Shown here: positions 47,419 through 55,954 of the stretch, piece after piece
How positions within the stretch are numbered: position 1 is the stretch's first letter
Layout: the number at the start of each line of letters is the position of its first letter
Assembly (NCBI RefSeq): GCF_000808535.1
Contig: NZ_JWLV01000010.1
Coordinates: forward strand, 62,001 to 126,000
Length of the DNA stretch: 64,000 nt
Source: Vibrio sinaloensis
GTDB taxonomy: Bacteria > Pseudomonadota > Gammaproteobacteria > Enterobacterales > Vibrionaceae
Reading direction: 5' to 3'
Made by a program: the position numbers and the translations under genes
The notes under the pieces: generated by a model
Told to the model about the DNA's origin: nothing
Seen by the model: only the letters and a program-made list of their open reading frames with translations
Databases searched by the model: none

Positions 47419-48534
47419 ATGGCGACACTAGAACTTAAACAGATCCGCAAAACGTACCCAAAGGCGGAACAAGAAACACTGAAAGGCATTGATATCAGCA
47501 TCGACTCTGGCGAGTTTTTAATTCTGGTCGGCCCATCTGGGTGTGGAAAATCGACCTTGATGAACACTATTGCAGGGTTGGAGGGGATCAGCGGTGGCGA
47601 AATCGTGATTGATGGCCGCGATGTGTCTCAAGTTGAACCTAAAGACCGTGATATTGCGATGGTATTCCAGTCTTACGCGCTGTACCCGAACATGACGGTG
47701 CGCGGAAATATCGCGTTTGGCCTAAAGATTCGCAAGATGCCAGACAACGAAATTGAAGAAGAAGTGCAGCGCGTGGCAACCATGCTGCAAATTGATCACT
47801 TACTTGATCGTAAGCCTTCGCAACTGTCTGGAGGTCAAAGGCAGCGTGTGGCGATGGGCCGAGCATTAGCGCGCCGTCCTAAGCTCTACTTGTTCGATGA
47901 ACCTTTATCTAACCTAGATGCAAAGCTTCGCGTCGAGATGCGCCATCAGATCAAGCGGCTTCATCAACAGCTTAACACTACTATTGTCTACGTAACACAC
48001 GATCAAATCGAAGCCATGACACTCGCCGATCGCATTGCTGTGATGAAAGATGGCGAGCTGCAACAGCTTGGCACACCGCATGAGATCTACACCAAGCCGA
48101 ACAATATGTTTGTTGCAGGCTTTATGGGCTCTCCATCAATGAACTTCATTAGGACCATGGTTGACCTTGATGACAACGATCAGCCAGTGATTAAGGTCAA
48201 AGGGAGTAACGATCAAGAGCATCACATCAAACTGCCACCTTCAATGCGTGAGCAAGATGGCAAGGAAATTGTGATTGGCCTGCGTCCAGAGCATATTACG
48301 GAGTCTGAAAACCCAGATTCATCGGCTTCTACCATGCTCAACCTCCAGCTTGAAGTGTTGGAGCCGACAGGACCAGACACAATAGCGATGATTAAAGTTA
48401 ATGATCAAGAAGTCGCGTGTCGCCTTTCTCCTGAGTTTGAAGTGAAAGTCGGGCAAGTTGCGCCGCTTCATTTTGACCTGTCTAAAGCGGTGTTCTTTGA
48501 CGCTCAGACTGAGCAACGTATCGATTTCAATTGA
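47419..48534 (+). CDS. Sugar ABC transporter ATP-binding protein (UgpC/MalK type)
   Basis: A 371-residue ATPase. Walker A is GPSGCGKST, the signature [15 protein letters not shown], and Walker [16 protein letters not shown] with the switch His in THDQIEAM. The C-terminal regulatory domain begins near 235 (MNFIRTMVD) and is of the TOBE type. It energises the two permeases. Such subunits sometimes serve several sugar transporters. Confidence 0.94.
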   Translation: MATLELKQIRKTYPKAEQETLKGIDISIDSGEFLILVGPSGCGKSTLMNTIAGLEGISGGEIVIDGRDVSQVEPKDRDIAMVFQSYALYPNMTVRGNIAFGLKIRKMPDNEIEEEVQRVATMLQIDHLLDRKPSQLSGGQRQRVAMGRALARRPKLYLFDEPLSNLDAKLRVEMRHQIKRLHQQLNTTIVYVTHDQIEAMTLADRIAVMKDGELQQLGTPHEIYTKPNNMFVAGFMGSPSMNFIRTMVDLDDNDQPVIKVKGSNDQEHHIKLPPSMREQDGKEIVIGLRPEHITESENPDSSASTMLNLQLEVLEPTGPDTIAMIKVNDQEVACRLSPEFEVKVGQVAPLHFDLSKAVFFDAQTEQRIDFN

Positions 48535-48542
48535 CCGTCAAT

Positions 48543-48617
48543 TTGAGTGCACTCCTGAGTAAAGTCACGGGGGATTGATCAGGTTTGGCTTGCTACCTGA
48601 TTTGGGAGTGCACTCAA
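48543..48617. repeat. Paired copies of a self-palindromic GAGTGCACTC element
   Basis: TTGAGTGCACTCC (48543-48555) and GGAGTGCACTCAA (48605-48617) are exact inverted copies, and each contains the 10-bp palindrome GAGTGCACTC. Between them is a smaller stem ATCAGGT / ACCTGAT. A T-rich run follows, so the whole could form a terminator for the sugar operon or act as a double operator. Confidence 0.55.
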
Positions 48618-48687
48618 TCTCAACTCTTTTTTGATAAAGATGTTAATAAAAGCCCTAATAGCGACTATGCTTAAAGTGAAGTTAGGA

Positions 48688-48771
48688 GTTAGCGCAGTAA
48701 GCACGCGTAGCTGACTTTGATGGAGGGGAGGGACTGCATGCTTTAGTCTCCTTTGCATACTCCCTCTCCTC
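48688..48771 (+). other. Two-hairpin structured intergenic element, possible small RNA
   Basis: Hairpin 1: GTTAGC / GCTGAC (48688-48715) with an inner GCG/CGC. Hairpin 2: GAGGGGAGGGA (48723-48733) with TCCCTCTCCTC (48761-48771), inner GCA/TGC, followed by T-rich sequence. No ORF overlaps in a convincing frame. Confidence 0.4.
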
Positions 48772-48845
48772 ACATTTCCTTGTTTTCCTATCTTACAGTC
48801 ACTCAACCCAGACTTTCCCACCCGTAGTTGCGTTTCTAAAAACAC

Positions 48846-48895
48846 GAGTGGATTGCTACCCATTTGACTCATTTCAATGAGTGGATTTCCACCCA
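48846..48895 (+). promoter_or_regulatory. Tandem upstream activator sites (candidate DctD binding)
   Basis: Two 17-nt copies, GAGTGGATTGCTACCCA and GAGTGGATTTCCACCCA, are 33 bp apart (about three helical turns). The second holds a perfect GTGGA-TT-TCCAC palindrome. They lie about 165 and 130 bp upstream of the predicted sigma-54 start, where enhancer-binding proteins act. Confidence 0.6.
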
Positions 48896-48991
48896 AAAAA
48901 ACCGTATTGAGGTTTGCAGAGAAACATAATCTCCAAGGCGTTTACTGTTAACCCTTTGTTAAGTAATGGTAAGTTGCACAAATGTTAAAGT

Positions 48992-49007
48992 TGGCTTGAT
49001 AGTTGCC
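48992..49007 (+). promoter_or_regulatory. Sigma-54 promoter of dctPQM
   Basis: TTGGCTTGATAGTTGCC has GG at 48993-48994 and GC at 49005-49006, separated by exactly 10 bp, and matches TGGC-N7-TTGC. Start predicted near 49018; the dctP ATG is at 49064. DctD, encoded nearby, is a sigma-54 activator. Confidence 0.75.
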
Positions 49008-49063
49008 CTTGTATAGGTACAACACCCAGTGATGGGGTTGTCCATTTTACAAGGAGAATAATA

Positions 49064-50059
49064 ATGTTTAAGCCATTGACCCTACTATCTGTTTCGATTC
49101 TTGCTGTCACCAGTTTTAACGCTGCTGCAAACTGTGACCCAGGTGAAACAGTGATTAAATTTAGTCACGTAACGAATACAGATAAGCACCCGAAAGGGAT
49201 TGCGGCTTCATTACTTGAGCAACGTGTTAACGAAGAGATGAATGGAAAAGTGTGTATGCAGGTTTTCCCTAACTCCACACTCTATGATGATGACAAAGTG
49301 CTTGAAGCGTTATTGAACGGCGACGTGCAACTTGCTGCCCCTTCTTTATCAAAGTTTGAAAAGTTCACGAAAAAATACCGTATCTTTGACCTTCCTTTCC
49401 TATTTGAAGACGTTGACGCAGTTGATCGTTTCCAAAACTCAGAAGCGGGTGAAAAACTAAAGAACTCGATGAAACGTCGCGGCTTGCAAGGTTTGGCGTT
49501 TTGGCACAATGGTATGAAACAGATGTCGGCTAACCAACCGCTGCTCTCACCTGAAGACGCGAAAGGACTTAAGTTCCGCGTCCAGGCATCAGATGTTTTG
49601 GTTGCGCAGTTTGAACAACTTGGCGCAAACCCGCAAAAAATGTCCTTTAAGGAAGTCTACGGCGGTCTGCAAACTAAAGTTATCGACGGTCAAGAGAACA
49701 CTTGGTCAAACATCTACGGTAAGAAATTCTTCGAGGTTCAAGATGGCATTACCGAAACCAACCACGGTATTTTGGACTACCTTGTTGTGACATCAAACGA
49801 CTTCTGGAAAGGCCTTCCAGCAGACCAACGCGATCAGCTAAACACTATCATCCAAGAAGTGACGGCAACGCGTAACGCGGAATCAACCAAAGTTAACCTT
49901 GCGAATAAAAACAACATCATTGAAGCGGGTGGTGAGGTTCGCACGTTAACGCCAGAGCAGCGCCAGAAATGGGTAGCAGCGCTGCAACCGGTCTGGAAGA
50001 AATTTGAAAAAGACATCGGTTCGGACTTGATTGAAGCGGCGTTAGCTTCAAACCAGTAG
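49064..50059 (+). CDS. dctP: TRAP transporter substrate-binding protein DctP
   Basis: A 331-residue periplasmic receptor with a signal peptide (about 1-22). TRAP signatures include GDVQLAAPSLSKFEKFTKKY, the carboxylate-binding Arg in LKFRVQASDVLVAQFEQLGA, and QTKVIDGQENTWSNIY, typical of the C4-dicarboxylate (DctP) class. AAGGAG precedes the ATG. First gene of the dctPQM unit, preceded by a sigma-54 promoter. Likely ligands are succinate, fumarate or malate. Confidence 0.94.
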   Translation: MFKPLTLLSVSILAVTSFNAAANCDPGETVIKFSHVTNTDKHPKGIAASLLEQRVNEEMNGKVCMQVFPNSTLYDDDKVLEALLNGDVQLAAPSLSKFEKFTKKYRIFDLPFLFEDVDAVDRFQNSEAGEKLKNSMKRRGLQGLAFWHNGMKQMSANQPLLSPEDAKGLKFRVQASDVLVAQFEQLGANPQKMSFKEVYGGLQTKVIDGQENTWSNIYGKKFFEVQDGITETNHGILDYLVVTSNDFWKGLPADQRDQLNTIIQEVTATRNAESTKVNLANKNNIIEAGGEVRTLTPEQRQKWVAALQPVWKKFEKDIGSDLIEAALASNQ

Positions 50060-50106
50060 TGGTTTAAGTCAACCTGAAAATAACTATAACGATCCCCCTA
50101 ACTATT

Positions 50107-50130
50107 GGCCCTCTTGTCGGGAGGAGGGCC
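50107..50130 (+). terminator. Intercistronic hairpin after dctP
   Basis: GGCCCTC / GAGGGCC stem, 10-nt loop, short T-rich tail. Likely lowers permease expression relative to dctP. Confidence 0.55.
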
Positions 50131-50188
50131 TTTCTTTCCCTGTCATGCCGAGCTGGTTAGCCAGTTTGGTCTATAAAGCGATGTAACT

Positions 50189-50875
50189 ATGGAACAGTCA
50201 ATTTTTGCCAGAATAGGTAGAGTGACCGACGCCATCGAGGAAACGCTGATTGCTTTTTTCCTTGGTGCGATGACTATGCTCACTTTTGCCAACGTAATTT
50301 TTCGATATGTCTTTAACGACAATATTCTTTGGGCCTTGGAACTTACCGTTTTCCTATTCGCGTGGATGGTGCTCGTTGGCGCATCTTACGGCGTGAAAAA
50401 ACACTTTCATATCGGCGTCGATGTCGTCATCAACTTGGCACCTGAGAAGCTTCGCAGAATTTACGCACTCATCGCGGCGGCATGCTGTTTGACCTTTTCT
50501 ATTTTGCTTTTGATTGGCTCTTGGAACTATTGGTATCCATTTGCGACAGAGCGTGCGTGGTATGAAACAGACGATATTCCAATGCCTGAAATGCTGCAGT
50601 TTTTAGCCGATTGGCTCAACGAAGGTGAGCGCTATGAAAAACTGCCGCGCTTTATCCCTTATATGGCGCTGCCAATTGGGATGGCGCTAATGACATTCCG
50701 TTTTGCGCAGATCACCGTTCAAATCGCCACTGGTAAGCTCGATCGCCTGATTGCTGGCCACGAAGCAGAGGAGGAGTTAGAAGCGCTCAAAGAAGAGTTA
50801 AAAGATGCGGGAGAGGCAATGGAGCCTAAATCTGCAGCCAACTCTGACAATAACGATAAGAGCAAGGAGAGCTAA
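50189..50875 (+). CDS. dctQ: TRAP transporter small permease DctQ
   Basis: A 228-residue protein with four helices; the first is LIAFFLGAMTMLTFANVIFRYVF, containing the family-typical NVxxRY. The hydrophilic tail (acidic, E/K-rich, about 185-228) is longer than in most DctQ proteins. It partners DctM, whose ATG follows 3 bp after its stop. Confidence 0.92.
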   Translation: MEQSIFARIGRVTDAIEETLIAFFLGAMTMLTFANVIFRYVFNDNILWALELTVFLFAWMVLVGASYGVKKHFHIGVDVVINLAPEKLRRIYALIAAACCLTFSILLLIGSWNYWYPFATERAWYETDDIPMPEMLQFLADWLNEGERYEKLPRFIPYMALPIGMALMTFRFAQITVQIATGKLDRLIAGHEAEEELEALKEELKDAGEAMEPKSAANSDNNDKSKES

Positions 50876-50878
50876 ACC

Positions 50879-52240
50879 ATGGATATTTTGTTTCTATTCG
50901 TAATGGTGGTTGGCTTTATGCTAATTGGCGTGCCAATCGCCGTATCATTGGGCCTGTCGAGTATTCTGTTTTTGATGATGCATTCGGATGCGTCGTTGGC
51001 GTCGGTTGCTCAAACCTTATTTAACGCGTTTGCTGGTCACTATACCTTACTGGCGATTCCATTCTTTATTCTGGCATCGAGTTTTATGTCTACCGGCGGT
51101 GTTGCTAAACGTATTATCCGTTTTGCTATTGCAATGGTTGGCTGGTTCCGAGGCGGTTTAGCGATGGCTTCCGTGGTCGCATGTATGATGTTTGCGGCTC
51201 TTTCTGGGTCTTCACCAGCAACTGTGGTGGCGATTGGTAGTATCGTTATCGCAGGGATGATCAAAAACGGCTATTCGAAAGATTTCGCTGCTGGGGTGAT
51301 TTGTAACGCTGGTACGCTAGGCATCTTGATTCCACCTTCTATCGTCATGGTGGTTTATGCGGCAGCGACGGATGTGTCGGTTGGTCGTATGTTCCTTGGC
51401 GGTGTTATTCCTGGTCTGCTTGCCGGTGTGATGCTAATGATTGCTATCTACATTGCGGCGCGCATTAAGAATCTACCTAAACAGCCATTTGTCGGTTGGG
51501 GTGAAATGTTTGCTGCAGCGAAAGATGCAAGTTGGGGTCTACTGCTGGTAGTAATCATCCTCGGCGGTATCTATGGCGGTATCTTCACACCGACAGAAGC
51601 GGCCGCAGTAGCTGCGGTTTACTCTTTCTTTATCGCGAACTTTATCTATAAGGACATGGGGCCGTTCGCAGACAAGAAAAATACTAAGCCTGCGATCGTC
51701 AAAGTATTCCAAGCGTTCGTGCATAAAGACACAAAGCATACTCTGTACGATGCAGGTAAGCTGACTATTATGCTGCTGTTTATCATCGCCAATGCTTTGA
51801 TCTTAAAGCACGTGTTGACGGAAGAGCGCATTCCGCAAATGATCACAGAGTCTATGCTATCAGCCGGCCTTGGGCCAATTACCTTCTTGATTGTGGTGAA
51901 CGTATTGCTCTTGATTGGTGGCCAGTTTATGGAGCCATCAGGGCTGTTGATCATCGTAGCGCCATTGGTATTCCCAATTGCGATTGCCCTCGGCATTGAC
52001 CCCATTCACCTAGGTATCATGATGGTGGTGAACATGGAGATAGGTATGATCACCCCGCCGGTTGGGTTGAACTTATTTGTAACCGCCGGGGTCGCTAAGA
52101 TGTCTATGATGCAAGTGGTGAAAGCGGCACTGCCTTGGGTTGCAGTTATGTTCCTCTTCCTCATCATTGTTACTTATGTACCTTGGGTATCGACATGGTT
52201 GCCAACCACTTTAATGGGACCTGAGATCATCACCAAGTAA
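50879..52240 (+). CDS. dctM: TRAP transporter large permease DctM
   Basis: A 453-residue membrane protein with about 12 helices. DctM motifs are FAALSGSSPATVVAIGSIVI, GTLGILIPPSIVMVVYA, and EMGMITPPVGLN-like EIGMITPPVGLNLF. It performs Na+-coupled uptake of dicarboxylates delivered by DctP. Confidence 0.95.
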   Translation: MDILFLFVMVVGFMLIGVPIAVSLGLSSILFLMMHSDASLASVAQTLFNAFAGHYTLLAIPFFILASSFMSTGGVAKRIIRFAIAMVGWFRGGLAMASVVACMMFAALSGSSPATVVAIGSIVIAGMIKNGYSKDFAAGVICNAGTLGILIPPSIVMVVYAAATDVSVGRMFLGGVIPGLLAGVMLMIAIYIAARIKNLPKQPFVGWGEMFAAAKDASWGLLLVVIILGGIYGGIFTPTEAAAVAAVYSFFIANFIYKDMGPFADKKNTKPAIVKVFQAFVHKDTKHTLYDAGKLTIMLLFIIANALILKHVLTEERIPQMITESMLSAGLGPITFLIVVNVLLLIGGQFMEPSGLLIIVAPLVFPIAIALGIDPIHLGIMMVVNMEIGMITPPVGLNLFVTAGVAKMSMMQVVKAALPWVAVMFLFLIIVTYVPWVSTWLPTTLMGPEIITK

Positions 52241-52256
52241 CATGCTTTCGATAAAC

Positions 52257-52289
52257 AAAAGCCCAGATATTCAGTTGTCTGGGCTTTTT
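52257..52289. terminator. Bidirectional terminator between dctM and dctD
   Basis: A perfect 11-bp stem (AAAAGCCCAGA / TCTGGGCTTTT) with a 10-nt loop, flanked by A- and T-runs. Confidence 0.9.
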
Positions 52290-52292
52290 CAT

Positions 52293-53630
52293 TTACGGCT
52301 TATAGCGCTCTTTCTCGATGCCATATTTTTGCATTTTGTCGTACAGCGTTTTGCGTGCAAGTTGTAGGGTATCGAGTGTTTCGTTAATTTTGCCGTGATT
52401 GCTCGCCAAGGCTTGTTCAATTAGAGTTTTCTCAAACTCAGCGACTTGGGTAGCAAGCGGAATTGAATCGGCAATCGGCTGTGTTGGGTTTAGGTGGCCA
52501 AGGTTTCCCAATAGGACAAACCGCTCAGCACTGTTACGTAACTCCCGAACGTTACCTGGCCAATCATGACTCATAAGAGTCTGTAAATCAGCTTCAGGTA
52601 GAGCATTTGCCGCTTTCCCGTAGCGAGCGGCCGCCACCAGTAAAAAGTGATGAAACAGGGCGGGGATGTCTTCTTTACGTTGTCGAAGTGGAGGAAGGTC
52701 GAGAGTCACCACGTTTAGGCGATAATAAAGATCCTCACGAAACTCTCCGGCGGCGGCGGCTTGCTTAAGATCGACTTTGGTGGCAGCAATCACTCTTATA
52801 TCTACTGGAATCAGAGTGTTGGACCCAACTCGCTCTATCACGCGTTCCTGCAGTACTCTTAGCAAACGAATTTGCGCCTGCATTGGCATCGACTCAATCT
52901 CGTCAAGAAACAAGGTGCCCCCTTGGGCATGCTCGAACTTACCGATTCGTGTGGCATCGGCACCAGTAAAAGCGCCTTTCTCATGTCCGTATAACTCACT
53001 CTCAATCAAGTTTTCTGGGACAGCGCCACAGTTGATAGCCACAAAGTTTGCTTCACGTCGAGAGCTCTGCTCGTGGATTGATCGAGCGAAGAGCTCTTTA
53101 CCTGTTCCAGTCTCGCCGAACAATAAAATGTCTGCGTTTGTATCGGCAATGTGAGAAATGGTGTCGCGAAGCGATTGGATGGATTGAGTATCACCAATAA
53201 TTCTTGGACCAAGAGTTTGGCTTGCCTTCAGGCTTCGCTTTAGCTCTTGGTTTTCAAGGGTCAGCTGACGCTTTTCTATCGCTCGATTCGTCGTATCAAT
53301 TAAGCGGTCAATAGCAAAAGGTTTTTCGATAAAGTCGTAAGCGCCATTCCTTAACGCATTGACGGCCATTGATATGTCTCCGTGGCCTGTAATTAAGATA
53401 ACAGGGACATCGCTATCTTGGTTTAACACGGTCGATAAGAGGTTCTCGCCAGATAAACCAGGCAAACAAATATCTGATATGACGACTTTAGGCATGCCGT
53501 GTTGCTTTATTGCGAGCATGGCGTCTTCTGCACTGGCGAAAAAGAGGGCAGAAATCTCCTCTAATTCGAAGCTCTGTTCAATGGCGATGCGAATGTCGCT
53601 CTCGTCATCAATGAAAAATACATCGTACAT
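52293..53630 (-). CDS. dctD: Sigma-54-dependent response regulator DctD
   Basis: A 445-residue NtrC-type activator: receiver with Asp53 in VVISDICLPG, a AAA+ domain with GETGTGKELFA and the sigma-54 contact loop GAFTGA, and a C-terminal Fis-type HTH (INETLDTLQLARKTLYDKM). I chose the ATG at 53630, which overlaps the dctB stop as TGATG; an upstream ATG at 53636 lies only 3 nt from the AGGA site. It should act on the sigma-54 promoter of dctPQM. Confidence 0.95.
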   Translation of the reverse strand: MYDVFFIDDESDIRIAIEQSFELEEISALFFASAEDAMLAIKQHGMPKVVISDICLPGLSGENLLSTVLNQDSDVPVILITGHGDISMAVNALRNGAYDFIEKPFAIDRLIDTTNRAIEKRQLTLENQELKRSLKASQTLGPRIIGDTQSIQSLRDTISHIADTNADILLFGETGTGKELFARSIHEQSSRREANFVAINCGAVPENLIESELYGHEKGAFTGADATRIGKFEHAQGGTLFLDEIESMPMQAQIRLLRVLQERVIERVGSNTLIPVDIRVIAATKVDLKQAAAAGEFREDLYYRLNVVTLDLPPLRQRKEDIPALFHHFLLVAAARYGKAANALPEADLQTLMSHDWPGNVRELRNSAERFVLLGNLGHLNPTQPIADSIPLATQVAEFEKTLIEQALASNHGKINETLDTLQLARKTLYDKMQKYGIEKERYKP

Positions 53631-55441
53631 CAACATGTATCCTTGCGATTGGCTTGTGTGGATTGAAGTCTATTGGGTAATGTCAGAGTAAACCTTGCAC
53701 CGCCAAGAGGAGACTGGCCAACGCTGAGCTTTCCATTCATGGTTTGAACGATTTGCTGAGAAATCGATAGCCCTAACCCCAAGCCATTTTTCTTGGTGGT
53801 AAAAAACGGCTCAAACAGATGGGCTGCGGTCGTCGTATCGATTCCCGGTCCACTGTCATCGATAAAAACCGATACCACAGCATCGTTTTGATGATAGGAA
53901 AGGTTAACGATACGTTCTTTTGACGCTTCAACGGCTTGAGCTGCATTGGTGATGAGATTGATCAGTACTTGCTCAATCTGGATAGCATTAATATCAACTT
54001 TGGCTGACAAGCCCTCGATATTGATGTTGAAAGTGACTTGATGGCTTTTTATCTGTGGGGTCACCAGTTCCTTGGCGGAGATGATTACCGGAGCAAGCGC
54101 CAAAAGTTGTACATCTTGGCTATCAGATTTACGGGTGAACGATTTCAGCTGATTACTTATTTTTGCCATCCGATCGGTCAAATTTGAGATACGAGCCAAG
54201 TTGTCATCGACTCGGTCAAATTTCTCTTTGGTCAAGAATCGTCTTCCGTTGTCAGCGAAGCTTCGAATTGCCGCGAGTGGGTTGTTCAGTTCATGGCTGA
54301 TACTCGCAGACATTTGACCCAGTACGGCAAGTTTTGCCGCTTGGATAAGCTCATTTTGCGTTTGTCGTAAGGCGTCTTCAGTGCGAGTTCTTTCCAAGAT
54401 TTCTGCTTGAAGCTCGGACGTTCGCTCCATAACTAAAAACTCGAGCTTTTGTTTTGCTTCAGATTGCAGTTGTTCAAATTGGCGTTTTTTCTGATGTCTT
54501 TGATGCGTCAGTTGAAGGGTCAAAAACGCGATAACGAACAGGAGCGTTAATACTAATCCAAAGCTCAAAGTTGGCCACAGCAAGGTGACTTTTTCGGTGA
54601 GCACTCGGATGGTCAAATCCAACTGAGGAAACGGGCGATTGGAAGCCATGTAAACGCCCTTAAATCCACCTTGATTGGATTCCCAAAGTTCAGAGTGTAT
54701 AGCGGTAAGATCTCCATGTAATGCGAGAGAGAGAATCGGGGTATCCAAGTATTGACGACTTTCGGTGATGAGCGCCCTGTTAGATTTGCTTATGTCAGTT
54801 AAGCTTTTGAACAGCCAAGTTGGGTTACTCGACATAAACACGATGTTGTATTTGTCGGTTGCAACAAACGTACTCTGCTTTCCTTTCCAGTTGCCCTCTA
54901 TGGCCGAGAGGTCCATTTTGACAACGATGACCCCAATGTTTTCCGCCGCGTAAATAACAGGAAACGAATAGTAGTAGCCTCGCTGACCAGACGTTGAACC
55001 CAACGCAAAATATTGACTTCGTTGCCCTTGAATCGCTTCAGAAAAGTAGGGGCGCCAAGCAAAGTTTTTGCCTAAAAAAGTACGGCTTGAACTCCAATTG
55101 CTCGCGGCTATAGTGTTGCCCCAACGATCGAGGAGATAGGTGTCCGACGCTTGGATGATGGAATTGACGTCTTCTAAGTATCGATTGGTTAGATCAATCT
55201 GTGCCGAATTGTCGGGCTGCAACAGTGCAGATGTCAGCTCGCGGTCTTCGGCAAGTAGCTGGGGTAAGTGGGCATACTTGTCTAACTTCGCGTAAATGTG
55301 ACTAGAAAATCGGTCGAGTTGCGCTTGATGCTCTTCAAGTAGTGATTGATGATTGAAGTTCCATACCAACTTTGAGCCAGCCACTAGGCAAGTGACGTAA
55401 GCTAAAAAAAGGTAAACATAAGCACGGCGGAATGAGGCCAT
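53630..55441 (-). CDS. dctB: C4-dicarboxylate sensor histidine kinase DctB
   Basis: A 603-residue kinase: TM1 (about 5-25), a double-PDC periplasmic sensor (about 26-285, with YLLDRWGNTIAASN and FALGSTSGQRGYYYSFPVIY), TM2, a coiled coil, and HisKA with His in ASISHELNNPLAAI. HATPase motifs are LINLITNAAQA, DDSGPGI and NGLGLGLSI. The DctB type senses dicarboxylates directly. I chose the ATG at 55441, with GGAAG upstream; the frame is open to 55624 but the extra 61 residues look like noncoding leader. Confidence 0.93.
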   Translation of the reverse strand: MASFRRAYVYLFLAYVTCLVAGSKLVWNFNHQSLLEEHQAQLDRFSSHIYAKLDKYAHLPQLLAEDRELTSALLQPDNSAQIDLTNRYLEDVNSIIQASDTYLLDRWGNTIAASNWSSSRTFLGKNFAWRPYFSEAIQGQRSQYFALGSTSGQRGYYYSFPVIYAAENIGVIVVKMDLSAIEGNWKGKQSTFVATDKYNIVFMSSNPTWLFKSLTDISKSNRALITESRQYLDTPILSLALHGDLTAIHSELWESNQGGFKGVYMASNRPFPQLDLTIRVLTEKVTLLWPTLSFGLVLTLLFVIAFLTLQLTHQRHQKKRQFEQLQSEAKQKLEFLVMERTSELQAEILERTRTEDALRQTQNELIQAAKLAVLGQMSASISHELNNPLAAIRSFADNGRRFLTKEKFDRVDDNLARISNLTDRMAKISNQLKSFTRKSDSQDVQLLALAPVIISAKELVTPQIKSHQVTFNINIEGLSAKVDINAIQIEQVLINLITNAAQAVEASKERIVNLSYHQNDAVVSVFIDDSGPGIDTTTAAHLFEPFFTTKKNGLGLGLSISQQIVQTMNGKLSVGQSPLGGARFTLTLPNRLQSTQANRKDTC

Positions 55442-55487
55442 AGACTTCCATGAAATCAAGGTGACAATCGAGCCTTCAGGGTAATAT

Positions 55488-55523
55488 TTTTTGTTACGGT
55501 TGTGTTTAAAGGTGTAACAAAAA
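55488..55523. promoter_or_regulatory. 10-bp inverted repeat upstream of dctB
   Basis: TTTTTGTTAC (55488-55497) and GTAACAAAAA (55514-55523), 16-bp spacer, 47-82 bp before the dctB start; candidate operator. Confidence 0.4.
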
Positions 55524-55586
55524 TGAGGAATAAAACCGGACTTAGATCTCCTTTTTTTGTTTAATTCCAAAAAAAGGCTAGTTTCT

Positions 55587-55614
55587 CTTGAAAAAGCTAT
55601 TAATGTCCCCATTT
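55587..55614 (+). promoter_or_regulatory. Sigma-32 (heat-shock) promoter upstream of tig
   Basis: CTTGAAA (55587-55593), 13-bp spacer, CCCCATTT (55607-55614): a full match to the RpoH consensus. Start predicted about 55620, leaving a leader of roughly 335 nt before the tig ATG. Confidence 0.75.
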
Positions 55615-55671
55615 CTGAAGACAATAACGACTTTATTGCTTCTTTTTTTAGCAGTTAAGTGAGTTTTTAGG

Positions 55672-55936
55672 GTAATCCTAACGGTATCTTAGGGATCGGC
55701 TCGACAGCTATCGACTAGGTCGGTAGAATGCTGCGTCTAAATTTTTATCCTGAGGCTAATCGGAGATACCTTTCACGAACTCGGATTCGTAAAGATATCG
55801 CTCATTAGTCCGATAGCGGATCTTTGCCGTTATCGATACTCGATTTATAAAGAGTACTCGCAGAGTACAAACAAGGATGGGTCCTAATACCTGTTTTTGG
55901 ATTTTAGGGCACATAAGCTCAGCAAGACTGAGCCAG
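55672..55936 (+). ncRNA. Structured leader RNA or small RNA upstream of tig
   Basis: About 265 nt crowded with hairpins: ATCCTAA/TTAGGGAT (55675-55696), CTATCGAC/GTCGGTAG (55708-55726), a long bulged stem GCTAATCGGA/TCCGATAGC with inner ACGAA/TTCGT (55755-55817), CGATAGCGG/CCGTTATCG (55811-55835), GTACTC/GAGTAC (55854-55868), GTCCTAA/TTAGGGC (55881-55910), and GCTCAG/CTGAGC (55917-55933). Two stems share bases and cannot coexist. No convincing ORF lies inside. Function unknown; leader or RpoH-driven RNA by inference. Confidence 0.55.
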
Positions 55937-55954
55937 TTTTGAGGTTAATGAATA

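Noticed and set aside
48579..48896. 105-codon minus-strand ORF between sugar operon and dctP
   Set aside because: Overlaps palindromes, the two-hairpin element and the activator sites; low-quality sequence and no ribosome site.
55672..55936. CsrB-like small RNA in the tig leader
   Set aside because: Six GGA triplets are present, a few in loops, but far fewer than the repeated AGGA loops expected of a CsrB RNA.
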